Assembly: GCF_045055655.1 (NCBI RefSeq)
Contig: NZ_JBANFI010000002.1
Location: 1 to 64,000 of the forward strand
DNA from: Marinospirillum alkalitolerans
GTDB lineage: Bacteria > Pseudomonadota > Gammaproteobacteria > Pseudomonadales > Halomonadaceae
Direction: 5' to 3'
Length of the DNA stretch: 64,000 bases
Shown: one piece after another, positions 1-8,670 of the stretch
Layout of the letters: the number at the start of each line of letters is the position of its first letter
Numbering within the stretch: position 1 is the first letter of the stretch
The notes under the pieces: model-generated
Told to the model about the DNA's origin: nothing
The model's database searches: none
The model's input: the letters and a program-made list of their open reading frames with translations, nothing else
Made by a program: the position numbers and the translations under genes

Positions 1-273
1 GCTTCTAAAAACCCAAGAAAAAACAAAACCTTGCAACTCTTGCCAAGGCTTTTATCCAACCGCGTTTCCGAGGTCGCCTTCACAAGAGCTGCGTATTATA
101 GGGATCTATTTTTAAAGCGCAACCCCTTTGCCAAACTTTTTTACTTTTTCTTTCATGAACCCGATTTACAATGCTTCTACGCTCGGTACAATCCTAATAG
201 ACCTCGCTATTCAGGGTTATGCGAGACACCCCCTTCTTTGCTTAGGATAGCTAACGTGCCTCTTCATTCGGTC

Positions 274-1530
274 ATGCTTGCACTACGTCTTTTAGCTCCA
301 CCAGCTCTCTTTTTAGCTGCGGGGTTAGGACTCTTCTTTTATAGCAACTTTTTTGAAGCCAGTAGTCTCGCCATCGCACGCGCGGTGATCTGGATTTTTG
401 TCTTCATCGCACTCCTGCTGACACTGGCTTATTCACACTCACGTGCTTTCGGTCTGGTGCTGGGTATAACCTTGGCCTACTGGGTCTTACGCGAGCAGAT
501 TGCATTACCTGCTCTTCAGGCTCAGCCGATTGATCAGCCAGCTTTGGTTTACAATCTATTGAGCTTCTTATTTCCTCTTTATCTTGTGACCAACAGCCTT
601 TGGCCAGAGCGCCTCCATCTTATCTCAGACCTGCTGCTGCGTGGCCTCGTTCTTGGCGGCTTCTTTTTAGTCGGTTATCTAGCGCTCACCTTCTTGCCTG
701 AGCGTCTCGACCTTTTCTTCTCGCCGATTCATCTACCCAGCTTGCATCTTGCCTGGCTACGCTTACCTCAGCCGTCTAGCTTTGTCTTTTTGCTCAGCAG
801 TTTACTCTTGGCTTTTCTATTAATACGTCGACCCCAGCCTTTTTACGCGGCTCAATTGGCCTGCCTGATTGGCTTTATCGCCATCCTGCCTTATTTTGCC
901 ATACCCTATCTGGCATCAATTAGCGTCAGTCTGCTGCTCTTTATCATTGGTGCAGCGGTTATCCATGAAGCCTTTAACATGGCTTTTAAAGATGATTTGA
1001 CTGGATTACCCGGCCGGCGCGCACTGAACCAGCGCCTTGCCCGTCTTGGCAAGAAGTACACACTGGTCATGGCAGATGTGGATCACTTCAAGAAATTCAA
1101 CGACACCTATGGGCATGATGCCGGTGATCAGGTACTGCAAGTGGTCGCTCACATTTTAAAAGGTGTTGAGGGTGGCGGGCAGGCTTATCGCTATGGCGGT
1201 GAGGAGTTCACTCTTGTTTTTGCAGGACAGACCGCCGAAGCAGCTCAACCTTATGTGGAACAGGTTCGCCAGCGACTTGCCGACTACTCGATTGCTTTAC
1301 GCGGCCAAGAACGCCCTGCCAAAAAGCCAGCCACCAAGGGGCCAGACTTAGCGCAACGCGTCAAAGTCACGATGAGCTTTGGCGTAGCTGAAAAAACACC
1401 CGATCTTCTCGATGCCGAGGCCGTGATCAAAGCTGCTGACCAAGCACTCTATGCTGCCAAGAAAGCGGGACGCAACTGTGTTGCCCTAGCTGGCTCCAAA
1501 AAGTCAGCACGTTTTAAAGCGCAAAAATGA
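274..1530 (+). CDS. Membrane-anchored diguanylate cyclase (GGDEF domain)
   Basis: The C-terminal half is a GGDEF domain that should make cyclic di-GMP from two GTP at the inner membrane. Visible signatures are DDLTGLPGRR at the domain start, the metal-binding ADVDHFKKFND block, an intact GGEEF active site and the distal DQALYAAKKAGRN block. The N-terminal half is hydrophobic with several predicted membrane segments and no recognised extracellular sensor. The four residues where an RxxD inhibitory site would lie, five residues before GGEEF, read EGGG, so product inhibition through a classical I-site is unlikely. I chose the ATG at 274 (418 aa). The frame stays open back to a TTG at 31, but that extension is not hydrophobic and looks non-native; no strong Shine-Dalgarno precedes either start. 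Enzyme class is secure; start and signal are not. Confidence 0.88.
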   Translation: MLALRLLAPPALFLAAGLGLFFYSNFFEASSLAIARAVIWIFVFIALLLTLAYSHSRAFGLVLGITLAYWVLREQIALPALQAQPIDQPALVYNLLSFLFPLYLVTNSLWPERLHLISDLLLRGLVLGGFFLVGYLALTFLPERLDLFFSPIHLPSLHLAWLRLPQPSSFVFLLSSLLLAFLLIRRPQPFYAAQLACLIGFIAILPYFAIPYLASISVSLLLFIIGAAVIHEAFNMAFKDDLTGLPGRRALNQRLARLGKKYTLVMADVDHFKKFNDTYGHDAGDQVLQVVAHILKGVEGGGQAYRYGGEEFTLVFAGQTAEAAQPYVEQVRQRLADYSIALRGQERPAKKPATKGPDLAQRVKVTMSFGVAEKTPDLLDAEAVIKAADQALYAAKKAGRNCVALAGSKKSARFKAQK

Positions 1531-1555
1531 ACACCTTCTTACCAAGGCAGTCGCC

Positions 1556-2233
1556 ATGACGGGTCGTGTGATTATCACCCCTTACAATATCGAGCTGGAA
1601 ACCAAGCAGACGGTTCAATGCGATGGTTATCCAGTGACTGGGTTTAATGTGGCGCCCGGCCAGCCTCTTTCTATTCTGCGCTACCAGCAACATTATGAGC
1701 TCATCCGTGCACTTTGGGGATTCACACCTCAATGGCTCAAGGATCTCAAGCGCGCACCCTATATCGTTCGCATGGAATCGCTGGAGTCCAGTCCGATGTA
1801 TAAAGAAAACTGGTCGCAAACACCCTGCCTGTTGCCTGTGACGGGTTACTACCTGTGGAAACCTATTCAAAAAATCAAACAACCCTTTGCCATCCGCCGC
1901 CCTGAAAACCGCCCGTTCTTTTTGGCGGGAATCTGGACACGCTATCGAGTGGATCGACTCACCAGCTATGATTCCTTCGCCTTGATTTCTTGCCCGGCAC
2001 CACAGAGCGCTCCATCACTGAGCGAACGTCTTCCTATCGCGCTGGCTGCCGACCACATCACAACTTGGCTTGCTCCTGAGACCTCAGCCGCTGATGCGCT
2101 GCAACTTTTACAAACTTCCAGGGTCGATCTGGAGTGCTATCCTGTGAGTGCACTTGTTAATTCACCCCATAATACCAGTATTGAGGTCACCCACTCTTTG
2201 GGGCAACGCCAAAGGTTCGTGACTTCTGGTTAA
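1556..2233 (+). CDS. SRAP (YedK/HMCES-like) family protein lacking catalytic residues
   Basis: 225 aa, the usual length for SOS response-associated peptidase family proteins, which protect abasic sites in single-stranded DNA by a covalent link through Cys2. Family blocks are recognisable in order: an MTGR N-terminus for MCGR, FNVAPGQ, LWGFTPQW, and LPVTGYYLW for the usual GFYEWK block. Key residues are changed: Cys2 is Thr, the active-site Glu of the GFYEW block is Leu, and the His of the HDRxP block is Ser (SERLP). The Arg of the DNA-contacting NAR block survives as VR. An AAGG lies about nine bases before the ATG. It follows the cyclase by 25 bp and may share its transcript. Family membership is inferred by motif order; activity is probably lost or changed. 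Confidence 0.75.
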   Translation: MTGRVIITPYNIELETKQTVQCDGYPVTGFNVAPGQPLSILRYQQHYELIRALWGFTPQWLKDLKRAPYIVRMESLESSPMYKENWSQTPCLLPVTGYYLWKPIQKIKQPFAIRRPENRPFFLAGIWTRYRVDRLTSYDSFALISCPAPQSAPSLSERLPIALAADHITTWLAPETSAADALQLLQTSRVDLECYPVSALVNSPHNTSIEVTHSLGQRQRFVTSG

Positions 2234-2248
2234 TGTTTAGGAATCGGT

Positions 2249-5137
2249 ATGTCATTACATTTTTTTGCACAACGACGCGCTTTCACCGCGTTGGTACTGA
2301 GCTGCTGCCTTCTACTTTTACTAAGCGGATGCGTCACGACTTGGCACGCATCCAGTAAAATTGAGGCTCCTCAACCCATCACCAGCCCCTACGATCCACA
2401 TAGCTATCGTTATTTAGAATTTGAATCCGGTCTTCAGGTACTGCTGGTCAGCGATCCCCAAGCAGAAAAAGCAGCGGCCTCGATGAACGTAAATGCGGGT
2501 AGCCTGCACGAGCCAGATGCCTGGCCTGGCTTAGCCCACTTTCTTGAACATATGCTTTTTCTTGGCACCGCCGATTTTCCTGAGCCGGATGGTTATCAGC
2601 AGCTGATCAGCGAGCAAGGAGGCAGCTACAACGCTTTTACCGCCTCACGCGATACCAACTATTTCTTTGATATTCAGCCAGCCGCCTTTGATGCTGCTTT
2701 GGCGCGCTTTTCACGCTTCTTTGTCGACCCCCTACTCAACGAAGACTACCTCCAGCGTGAGGTGAATGCTGTTGATGCCGAGTGGAGTGGCACCCTGCAA
2801 AGTGATGGCCGACGTTTTTTTGATGTCCTGCGCACCGCACTCAATCCTGAACATCCGGCCTCACGCTTTAGTGCCGGTAACCGAGCCACACTGGATATCG
2901 ATAATCCTGCTCTGCGCGAAGCGCTTCTCGACTATCACCAGCGCTTCTATGTCGCCGAGCTGATGAGTCTGGCTTTAGTTGGCCCGCACTCTTTAGATGA
3001 ACTAGAAACTCTGGCTCGCCAGCACTTTAGCGATCTGCGTCAGGCTGAACAAGATCATACCCCAGTCCGCTTTACTCAACCCTTGCTCGTCGATCAACAG
3101 CTGCCCATGCAGTTACAGATGGAGCCCTTACGTCGCGATTATCAACTCTCCTTGATCTTCTCGATTCCTGACCCGCAACTGCATCAAAAAGTGCAGGCAG
3201 ATCGCTTTCTTGCTTATCTGATTCACCACGAAGGTGAAAACAGCCTCTTTGACTATCTCCGTCGTGAAGGCTGGATCACGGCACTCAGTGCCGGCAGTGG
3301 CTTCAATACAGGTGAAGAAGCCCTGTTCTTTATCGACTTCACCCTGACAGCAGAAGGCGCGCAACAGGCAGAAACCATCACCGCGTGGGTTTTTCACTGG
3401 CTTGAAATGATTCAGCAGCAGGGCATTGAGGCTTGGCGCTACCAAGAACTGGCCCAGATTACCGAACAGAGCTTCCTCTTCCAGGAGAGCAATGATCCCA
3501 GTGATTTTGCGACCTTCCTTGCCTTGCAGATGGCCTATACCTCTCCTGAGCAGCTACTGCGCCAACCCTATGCCTTTGACCATTTTGATGTCGAAGTCAT
3601 CGAGCGCACGCTCCAGCATCTGCAGCCTGAAAGACTCGTCAGCATTCTCGTCACGCCTGATGCACAGACCAGCGCAACAACAGACTGGGTCCCTGCTCGC
3701 TATCATCGTGAAACCAATCTGCCAGCCATTGAGTGGCGCCAAGTGCCTCGCCCAGAAGCACTTCAGCTACCTGAACCCAACCCCTTTATCACCGATCAGC
3801 ACAAGCTCGTTGAGGGGGAATCCCTCGCTGTGCCTGTACGCCTTGATCACCCCTCGCGGATCGAGGTTTGGCATGGGCAAGACACCAGCTTTGGTTTGCC
3901 ACAAGGCGATATTTACATCAACCTTATCCAGCCCCAGGTGCTCGATAACAGAGAGGCACGCTTACTGGCCGGACTGACTGCCAGCTGGTTAGAAGATAGG
4001 CTGAATAACCCGACCTATCCGGCTCGTCTTGCTGGGCTGCACTATTCAATTGATTCACATGCACGCGGTATCACGATCCAAGTCAGCGGGTTGACCGCCA
4101 AGCAACCCGAGCTGCTTGAACAACTTTTAAGCGCCTTGGATCAACCCCAAGTGCATCCAAACGATTTCCGCCTGCTGCGAGATCGCTGGATTCAGCAATT
4201 AGAAAATCGGCAACATGATCGTCCGATTCAGCAACTGGTGCGTCAGCTCTATCTCTCCATGATCGATCCTACCTGGCCTACTTCTGAACTGCTTGAAGTT
4301 TTAGACGGGCTGGCTTACACCGATCTGCAAGATTTTATTGATCACTATACCGATCAACTGGCGATTCAACTCCTCACTGTAGGCAATCTGGATCAGGCCA
4401 CTACACTGGCTATTGCGGATCAACTGGCGAGCCGCTTTGATCCCCAGATCGATCCCCAGCAACTTCAGCTGATGCAGCGGGCGTTACCTGCTGGACTCTG
4501 GCAGCAGAGCATCCCGATCGATCACAATGATGCTGCGCTTTTCTGGTATGTGCAGGGCCAACCCACTGATGGCCGTAGTGCAGCCGCTTTTGAGCAAGAA
4601 GCCTTGATGCGCCTCGTACAACAGCTACAAAGCGCTGAGTTTTTCCATCAACTGCGCACTGAGCAGCAACTGGGCTATGCCGTCTTCACTGGCGTTTTCC
4701 CACTCAAGAATACCGCTGGCCTGTTTTACTTTATTCAATCCCCAGTGGCTCAACCCTCTGCTTTAGCCGCAGCCATTGCTGATTTTATCGAGAGTGATCG
4801 CCAACGCTTGGCCGCTCTGCCCTCTGAGCGCTTTGAAGCACAGAAAAACAGCCTGATCCAGCAGCTACGCCAAGCCGATACACGCCTCTCAGATCGCTCT
4901 GCACGCTGGTGGAATCTGCTCAGTGAATATGGCGCTGACATACAGCCAGATGATTTCGAGCGGCGCGCTCAACTGGCGGATCGTATCGAACAGATCAGCC
5001 ATGCAGAGCTGCTCGCCTTCTACGATCAGCTTCTGGCGCAGGAGCTTGGTCAGATGCTGCTCTCAAGTCCAACGGATCAACCTCTGCCAGGCGCGAATGC
5101 TCAGCCCAGCGATTGGCCTTTAATCGAATTTGACTAG
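2249..5137 (+). CDS. Lipoprotein M16 family zinc protease (pitrilysin-like)
   Basis: 962 aa, close to protease III/insulinase length. It starts with a hydrophobic leader and an LSGC lipobox (Cys28), so it should be a lipid-anchored envelope protease. The inverted zinc motif HFLEH is at residues 97-101, with the third zinc ligand in EVNAVDAEW about 75 residues on. The C-terminal half is the catalytically inactive M16 repeat, including the conserved RTEQQLGYAVF segment. It should degrade peptides in the periplasm. A Shine-Dalgarno AGGA sits about six bases before the ATG. It begins 15 bp after the SRAP-like gene, and the strong hairpin terminator at 5161-5200 ends the unit. E. coli ptrA is the closest named relative I can think of, but the lipobox makes a one-to-one name unsafe. 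Confidence 0.9.
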   Translation: MSLHFFAQRRAFTALVLSCCLLLLLSGCVTTWHASSKIEAPQPITSPYDPHSYRYLEFESGLQVLLVSDPQAEKAAASMNVNAGSLHEPDAWPGLAHFLEHMLFLGTADFPEPDGYQQLISEQGGSYNAFTASRDTNYFFDIQPAAFDAALARFSRFFVDPLLNEDYLQREVNAVDAEWSGTLQSDGRRFFDVLRTALNPEHPASRFSAGNRATLDIDNPALREALLDYHQRFYVAELMSLALVGPHSLDELETLARQHFSDLRQAEQDHTPVRFTQPLLVDQQLPMQLQMEPLRRDYQLSLIFSIPDPQLHQKVQADRFLAYLIHHEGENSLFDYLRREGWITALSAGSGFNTGEEALFFIDFTLTAEGAQQAETITAWVFHWLEMIQQQGIEAWRYQELAQITEQSFLFQESNDPSDFATFLALQMAYTSPEQLLRQPYAFDHFDVEVIERTLQHLQPERLVSILVTPDAQTSATTDWVPARYHRETNLPAIEWRQVPRPEALQLPEPNPFITDQHKLVEGESLAVPVRLDHPSRIEVWHGQDTSFGLPQGDIYINLIQPQVLDNREARLLAGLTASWLEDRLNNPTYPARLAGLHYSIDSHARGITIQVSGLTAKQPELLEQLLSALDQPQVHPNDFRLLRDRWIQQLENRQHDRPIQQLVRQLYLSMIDPTWPTSELLEVLDGLAYTDLQDFIDHYTDQLAIQLLTVGNLDQATTLAIADQLASRFDPQIDPQQLQLMQRALPAGLWQQSIPIDHNDAALFWYVQGQPTDGRSAAAFEQEALMRLVQQLQSAEFFHQLRTEQQLGYAVFTGVFPLKNTAGLFYFIQSPVAQPSALAAAIADFIESDRQRLAALPSERFEAQKNSLIQQLRQADTRLSDRSARWWNLLSEYGADIQPDDFERRAQLADRIEQISHAELLAFYDQLLAQELGQMLLSSPTDQPLPGANAQPSDWPLIEFD

Positions 5138-5160
5138 CAGCGCAAAACTTGGCGAGAAGC

Positions 5161-5200
5161 AAAAAAGCCCCGTGGCATCGCTGCCACGGGGCTTTTTTTA
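5161..5200. terminator. Bidirectional rho-independent terminator
   Basis: A perfect GC-rich stem (AGCCCCGTGGCA, loop TCGC, TGCCACGGGGCT) is flanked by an A-run on the left and a T-run on the right, so it can terminate both the M16 protease gene arriving on the plus strand and sbcB arriving on the minus strand. Confidence 0.95.
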
Positions 5201-5218
5201 ATCGGTACCTACATTTAC

Positions 5219-6673
5219 CTAACCCGCATCCAGCGCCTGCACTGGCAGGATCGACTCAACCCAAAGACGCAACTCTTCCAGCAAGAAGAGCTGCGTTTCA
5301 TTTAACGGCTGCTGGCTCAACTGAATCCATTCCTGCTCTAGCTGCTTCAAAGTCAGGCTCGCACTCTGTGTCGATTGCATTCTGGCCCAGCGGTACTCAT
5401 CCCAGCGCTCCATATCATGGGTGGAAAGCCACTCAGGCCAGTTACGCGCACGATAGCGAAAGAACATCTCTTCTAAACGCGGATCATGAAAAGGCAGCTG
5501 CATCTCAGCCAGCTCTTCTGGATCGGCGGCACGCAACTGAGCAAAAAGCGCCTTGTCTTCACTATTAAAAAAACCACCGCCATAGAGCATCAAGTCAGGG
5601 TCTTGCTCAGCAGCAAAGGCAGAGCTCTCGGAAAACACGGCCTGCACCTTGGCTTGCACAGCAACAAGATGAGGCTGAAGCGCCAGCCAATGTTGATGCT
5701 GCTGCGCCAGATCCTGACCCAAGCGTTGTGCCAACTCTTCGCTCAAAGCCTTGACCGGTAAAACAACAGGGCAGCGATTAGTATGAATCAACTTTAACGG
5801 CACGCGCTCTTGACCCCGCGCCACCAGCTCAGCCTGTGGCGTATAGAGGCGTTCCCGTATTTGCTCCGCGCTCAAATCGAGTAGTAAACGCGGATCAGCG
5901 CTGAGATCAAAGCAGATCACGGCATTCGGATTGGTGGGATGATCGCCTAAGGGCGCCACGATGCCTGTACAGCCACGCTGCGCTGGAAAGCGACTCGAAA
6001 TATGCAGTAAAGGCTTAACAGGCTGAGCGCGCACTAAGGCTGCCACCTGATGCTTGGATCGCAGACCCAAAAGGTGCTCAAAAAGCTTAGGTTGTGCTTG
6101 TTTGATTTTTCGTGCCAAGGCGAGAGTCGCGCGCACATCGGCCAGCGCATCATGGGCTGCATCGCCATGCGTAATGCCATTGGCCGCGGTGAGATCTTCC
6201 AGCTTAAAACTCGGTGTGCCGTCTTCTTTAGTGGGCCAAACCAGACCTTCTGGGCGCAAGGCATAGGCGGTGCGCACCAAATCAATCAAATCCCAGCGCG
6301 AGTTACCACCTTGCCACTCTCGCGCATAGGGATCGATAAAATTGCGATAAAAAAGATGGCGCGTGATTTCATCATCAAAACGCAGCGAGTTATAACCCAC
6401 TACACAGGTATTCGGCTGACTCATCAACTGGTGAATTTTGGCCGCAAACTCCGCCTCAGGATAGCCTTCACTTTTGGCTTGTTGCGGTGTAATGCCCGTA
6501 ATCAGCACAGCCTGAGGATGAGGTAGATAATCATCTGCTGGCTGGCAGAAAAACATTTCTGGCTCGCCGATCTCATTCAAATCAGCATCGGTTCGCACAG
6601 CGGCAAACTGGCAGGGGCGATCGCGGCGCGGATCAGCACCGAAGGTTTCATAGTCGTGCCAAAGAAACTCCAT
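5219..6673 (-). CDS. sbcB: Exodeoxyribonuclease I
   Basis: 484 aa, matching ExoI length. It degrades single-stranded DNA 3' to 5' and acts in mismatch repair and recombination. The N-terminus has the DEDDh exonuclease motifs: WHDYETFG (Exo I), GYNSLRFDDE (Exo II) and HDALADVRATLALA (Exo III). The remainder matches the ExoI SH3-like and C-terminal helical domains, for example HLGLRSKHQV-type and FRYRARNWPE segments. It is the last minus-strand gene after minE, 23 bp downstream of the minE stop, and ends at the shared terminator. Identification is confident. Confidence 0.95.
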   Translation of the reverse strand: MEFLWHDYETFGADPRRDRPCQFAAVRTDADLNEIGEPEMFFCQPADDYLPHPQAVLITGITPQQAKSEGYPEAEFAAKIHQLMSQPNTCVVGYNSLRFDDEITRHLFYRNFIDPYAREWQGGNSRWDLIDLVRTAYALRPEGLVWPTKEDGTPSFKLEDLTAANGITHGDAAHDALADVRATLALARKIKQAQPKLFEHLLGLRSKHQVAALVRAQPVKPLLHISSRFPAQRGCTGIVAPLGDHPTNPNAVICFDLSADPRLLLDLSAEQIRERLYTPQAELVARGQERVPLKLIHTNRCPVVLPVKALSEELAQRLGQDLAQQHQHWLALQPHLVAVQAKVQAVFSESSAFAAEQDPDLMLYGGGFFNSEDKALFAQLRAADPEELAEMQLPFHDPRLEEMFFRYRARNWPEWLSTHDMERWDEYRWARMQSTQSASLTLKQLEQEWIQLSQQPLNETQLFLLEELRLWVESILPVQALDAG

Positions 6674-6696
6674 AATACCCGTGTTGACTCCTTGGT

Positions 6697-6966
6697 TCAG
6701 GGGGTGGTTGTGCTCAACATTTCTTCTGGCACAGTGACATTAATTTCAAGCACGGAAAGCTCATCTTGATTCTCAAGCTGCACCTTCACATGTTCTAAAT
6801 CGACTGGCATATAGCGCTTGATGACTTCCAGAATATCCTGCTGCATGCGTGGCAAGAAATCAGACTGGTTACGAAAGCAGCGTTCATGGGCCAGAATGAT
6901 TTTCAGCCTTTCACGCGCATGCTGCGCAGAAGGCGCCCGTTCACGATGAAAGAGTTGGCGTAGCAT
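6697..6966 (-). CDS. minE: Cell division topological specificity factor MinE
   Basis: 89 aa, standard MinE length. It stimulates MinD ATPase and drives pole-to-pole oscillation so that MinCD blocks division only at the poles. The N-terminal segment with ARERLKIILAHER is the anti-MinCD/contact helix, followed by the topological-specificity domain ending in a beta strand (LSVLEINVTVP). The ATG overlaps the minD stop by one base (TAATG), indicating translational coupling. Confidence 0.97.
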   Translation of the reverse strand: MLRQLFHRERAPSAQHARERLKIILAHERCFRNQSDFLPRMQQDILEVIKRYMPVDLEHVKVQLENQDELSVLEINVTVPEEMLSTTTP

Positions 6967-7781
6967 TATTTCGACCCCCCTTTAAAGACACGACTGAAAA
7001 ACCCTGTTTTCTCTCGTTGTGCAAATCTCAACGGCCGCTCTTCTCCCAGTAAACGCGCTACCGTATCCTGATAGGCTTGGCTTGCATGACTGGCAGTCTC
7101 ATGAATCACGGGCAGGCCTTTATTCGAGGCAGTCAGCACCTGCTCAGATTCAGGAACCAGCCCCAGTAGATCGATGGCCAAAATATCCTGCACATCTTCT
7201 AACGAGAGCATTTCTCCAGCTTCGACCCGCCCTGGATGGTAACGCGTCAACAACAGGTGCTCCTTGACCTTACGTCCTTCCTGAGCGGCCAGCGTCTTGG
7301 CCTGTAACAAGCCGATCACTCTGTCTGTATCACGCACTGAAGACACTTCAGGATTGGTGACCAAGATGGCTTCATCAGCAAAATACATGGCTAAAAGCGC
7401 ACCACGCTCTATGCCCGCTGGTGAATCACAAAGAATAAAATCAAAATCTGCTTTAAGCTGCTCGATAACCTGCTCGACTCCTTCAAGCGTTAAACAATCC
7501 TTATCCTTGGTTTGTGAGGCCGGTAGAATATAAAGGCCTTCCACTCGTTTATCTTGAATCAAGGCTTGGTTGAGCGTGGCTTCACCCTGAATGACATTGA
7601 TAAAGTCGTACACCACGCGCCGTTCACAGCCCATAATCAAATCGAGATTACGCAGGCCGACATCAAAATCAATCATCACACAGCGATGACCACGCAGGGC
7701 CAAACCTGTTCCAATAGAAGCACAGGAGGTGGTTTTACCAACACCACCCTTTCCTGAAGTCATGACAATTACTTTAGCCAA
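6966..7781 (-). CDS. minD: Septum site-determining ATPase MinD
   Basis: 271 aa ParA/MinD-family ATPase that binds membrane when ATP-loaded and recruits MinC and MinE. The deviant Walker A with signature lysine, GKGGVGKTT, is at residues 10-18; the switch segment CDSPAGIE and the family block NPEVSSVRDTDR are intact. The C-terminus has a basic-hydrophobic amphipathic membrane helix (KTGFFSRVFKGG). It lies 160 bp after minC and overlaps minE by one base. Confidence 0.97.
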   Translation of the reverse strand: MAKVIVMTSGKGGVGKTTSCASIGTGLALRGHRCVMIDFDVGLRNLDLIMGCERRVVYDFINVIQGEATLNQALIQDKRVEGLYILPASQTKDKDCLTLEGVEQVIEQLKADFDFILCDSPAGIERGALLAMYFADEAILVTNPEVSSVRDTDRVIGLLQAKTLAAQEGRKVKEHLLLTRYHPGRVEAGEMLSLEDVQDILAIDLLGLVPESEQVLTASNKGLPVIHETASHASQAYQDTVARLLGEERPLRFAQREKTGFFSRVFKGGSK

Positions 7782-7865
7782 GTTGCACCTTCTGTTCTTT
7801 ATTCATTAATGAGAAGAAACTTTTAACCTGCGGTTATCGCCAGGCAACTGAGAAGGTGGCTTCCT

Positions 7866-7930
7866 GGGAGGCCTCTGATTCACTATTGCGCTTGTTGATA
7901 CTGCGCTCTTAACCTTGATCAGAGGCTCCC
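7866..7930. repeat. Long-looped inverted repeat between minC and minD
   Basis: The arm at 7866-7879 (GGGAGgCCTCTGAT) pairs with GATCAGAGGCTCCC at 7917-7930 with one bulged base, leaving a loop of 37 bases. It occupies most of the 160 bp minC-minD gap. There is no T-run, so it is not a clear terminator; it could be a transcript hairpin that adjusts minD relative to minC, or a protein site. Confidence 0.5.
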
Positions 7931-7941
7931 TAGACAATCAC

Positions 7942-8652
7942 TTAAAAAAAGTGACACTCCACATCTTGCCCCTTCAGTACCAAATAGGCTGGCTTTTTAG
8001 CGGTTAAAAAATCCGTTTTCTGACTGGTACGATAATGACCATCAATCGCCACCAGCTCAGCATTTAATTCTTGGGCCACAATTCGCGCTTTGGCATCACC
8101 ATAGATGCCCGCTAAAGCCTTACCGCGCAAGCTACCGTAAATATAGATATGGCCACTGGCCAACACCTCGCCGCCAGGGTTCACACTGCCCAGAATGACC
8201 AAATCACCCTGTTCATGAATCACCTGCTGCCCACCTCTGACTGTACCCAGATGAATTTTGGGCTCGCTGACTTCTTCCTGATTGGCCGCCGGTGTCGAAC
8301 GATCGAGGCGACCTAAAAAGGCCAAGCCCAAGGCTTCTGCTTGCGCCTCGAGTGCCGCCTCTTGTGCACGCACCGCGACAATGGATAAACCCAGCTGCTG
8401 CGCTGTACGCACTAAAGCCGCCAGATCAATCGGCTGGCTGGTGTCTATTTGCGATAAATCCAGCACCAAGGGTGTTCGATAAAGCAAAGATGCCCCTTGC
8501 TCTAGCCGCTCCTGCAAGACTTTTTCCCACTGAGCCAATTGCTCGGTCGTGGGTTGCAGTTGGCTTGCGGGCAAGAAGGTCCCTTTCACTTTTAATGGCA
8601 CTCTCAATAAATTGAGTCTTTGTAGCATAACCTTGTCCTCGATACGGCTCAT
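7942..8652 (-). CDS. minC: Septum site-determining protein MinC
   Basis: 236 aa from the first ATG. MinC inhibits FtsZ assembly. The N-terminal domain (to about residue 105) is followed by a linker and the C-terminal right-handed beta-helix domain with the GSVNPGGEVLASGHIYIYG block and the RIVAQ segment that contacts MinD and the septum. A second in-frame ATG at 8628 (228 aa) has GAGG eight bases upstream and is the better-supported start; the first ATG has no well-placed ribosome site. The gene follows the phosphoketolase-like gene in the same direction with only 18 bp (or 42 bp) between them. Confidence 0.95.
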   Translation of the reverse strand: MSRIEDKVMLQRLNLLRVPLKVKGTFLPASQLQPTTEQLAQWEKVLQERLEQGASLLYRTPLVLDLSQIDTSQPIDLAALVRTAQQLGLSIVAVRAQEAALEAQAEALGLAFLGRLDRSTPAANQEEVSEPKIHLGTVRGGQQVIHEQGDLVILGSVNPGGEVLASGHIYIYGSLRGKALAGIYGDAKARIVAQELNAELVAIDGHYRTSQKTDFLTAKKPAYLVLKGQDVECHFF

Positions 8653-8670
8653 CCCTTGAGCCGCTTTCTA

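Noticed and set aside
5149..5568. Open frame opposite sbcB
   Set aside because: It runs through the terminator hairpin and is antisense to a conserved gene.
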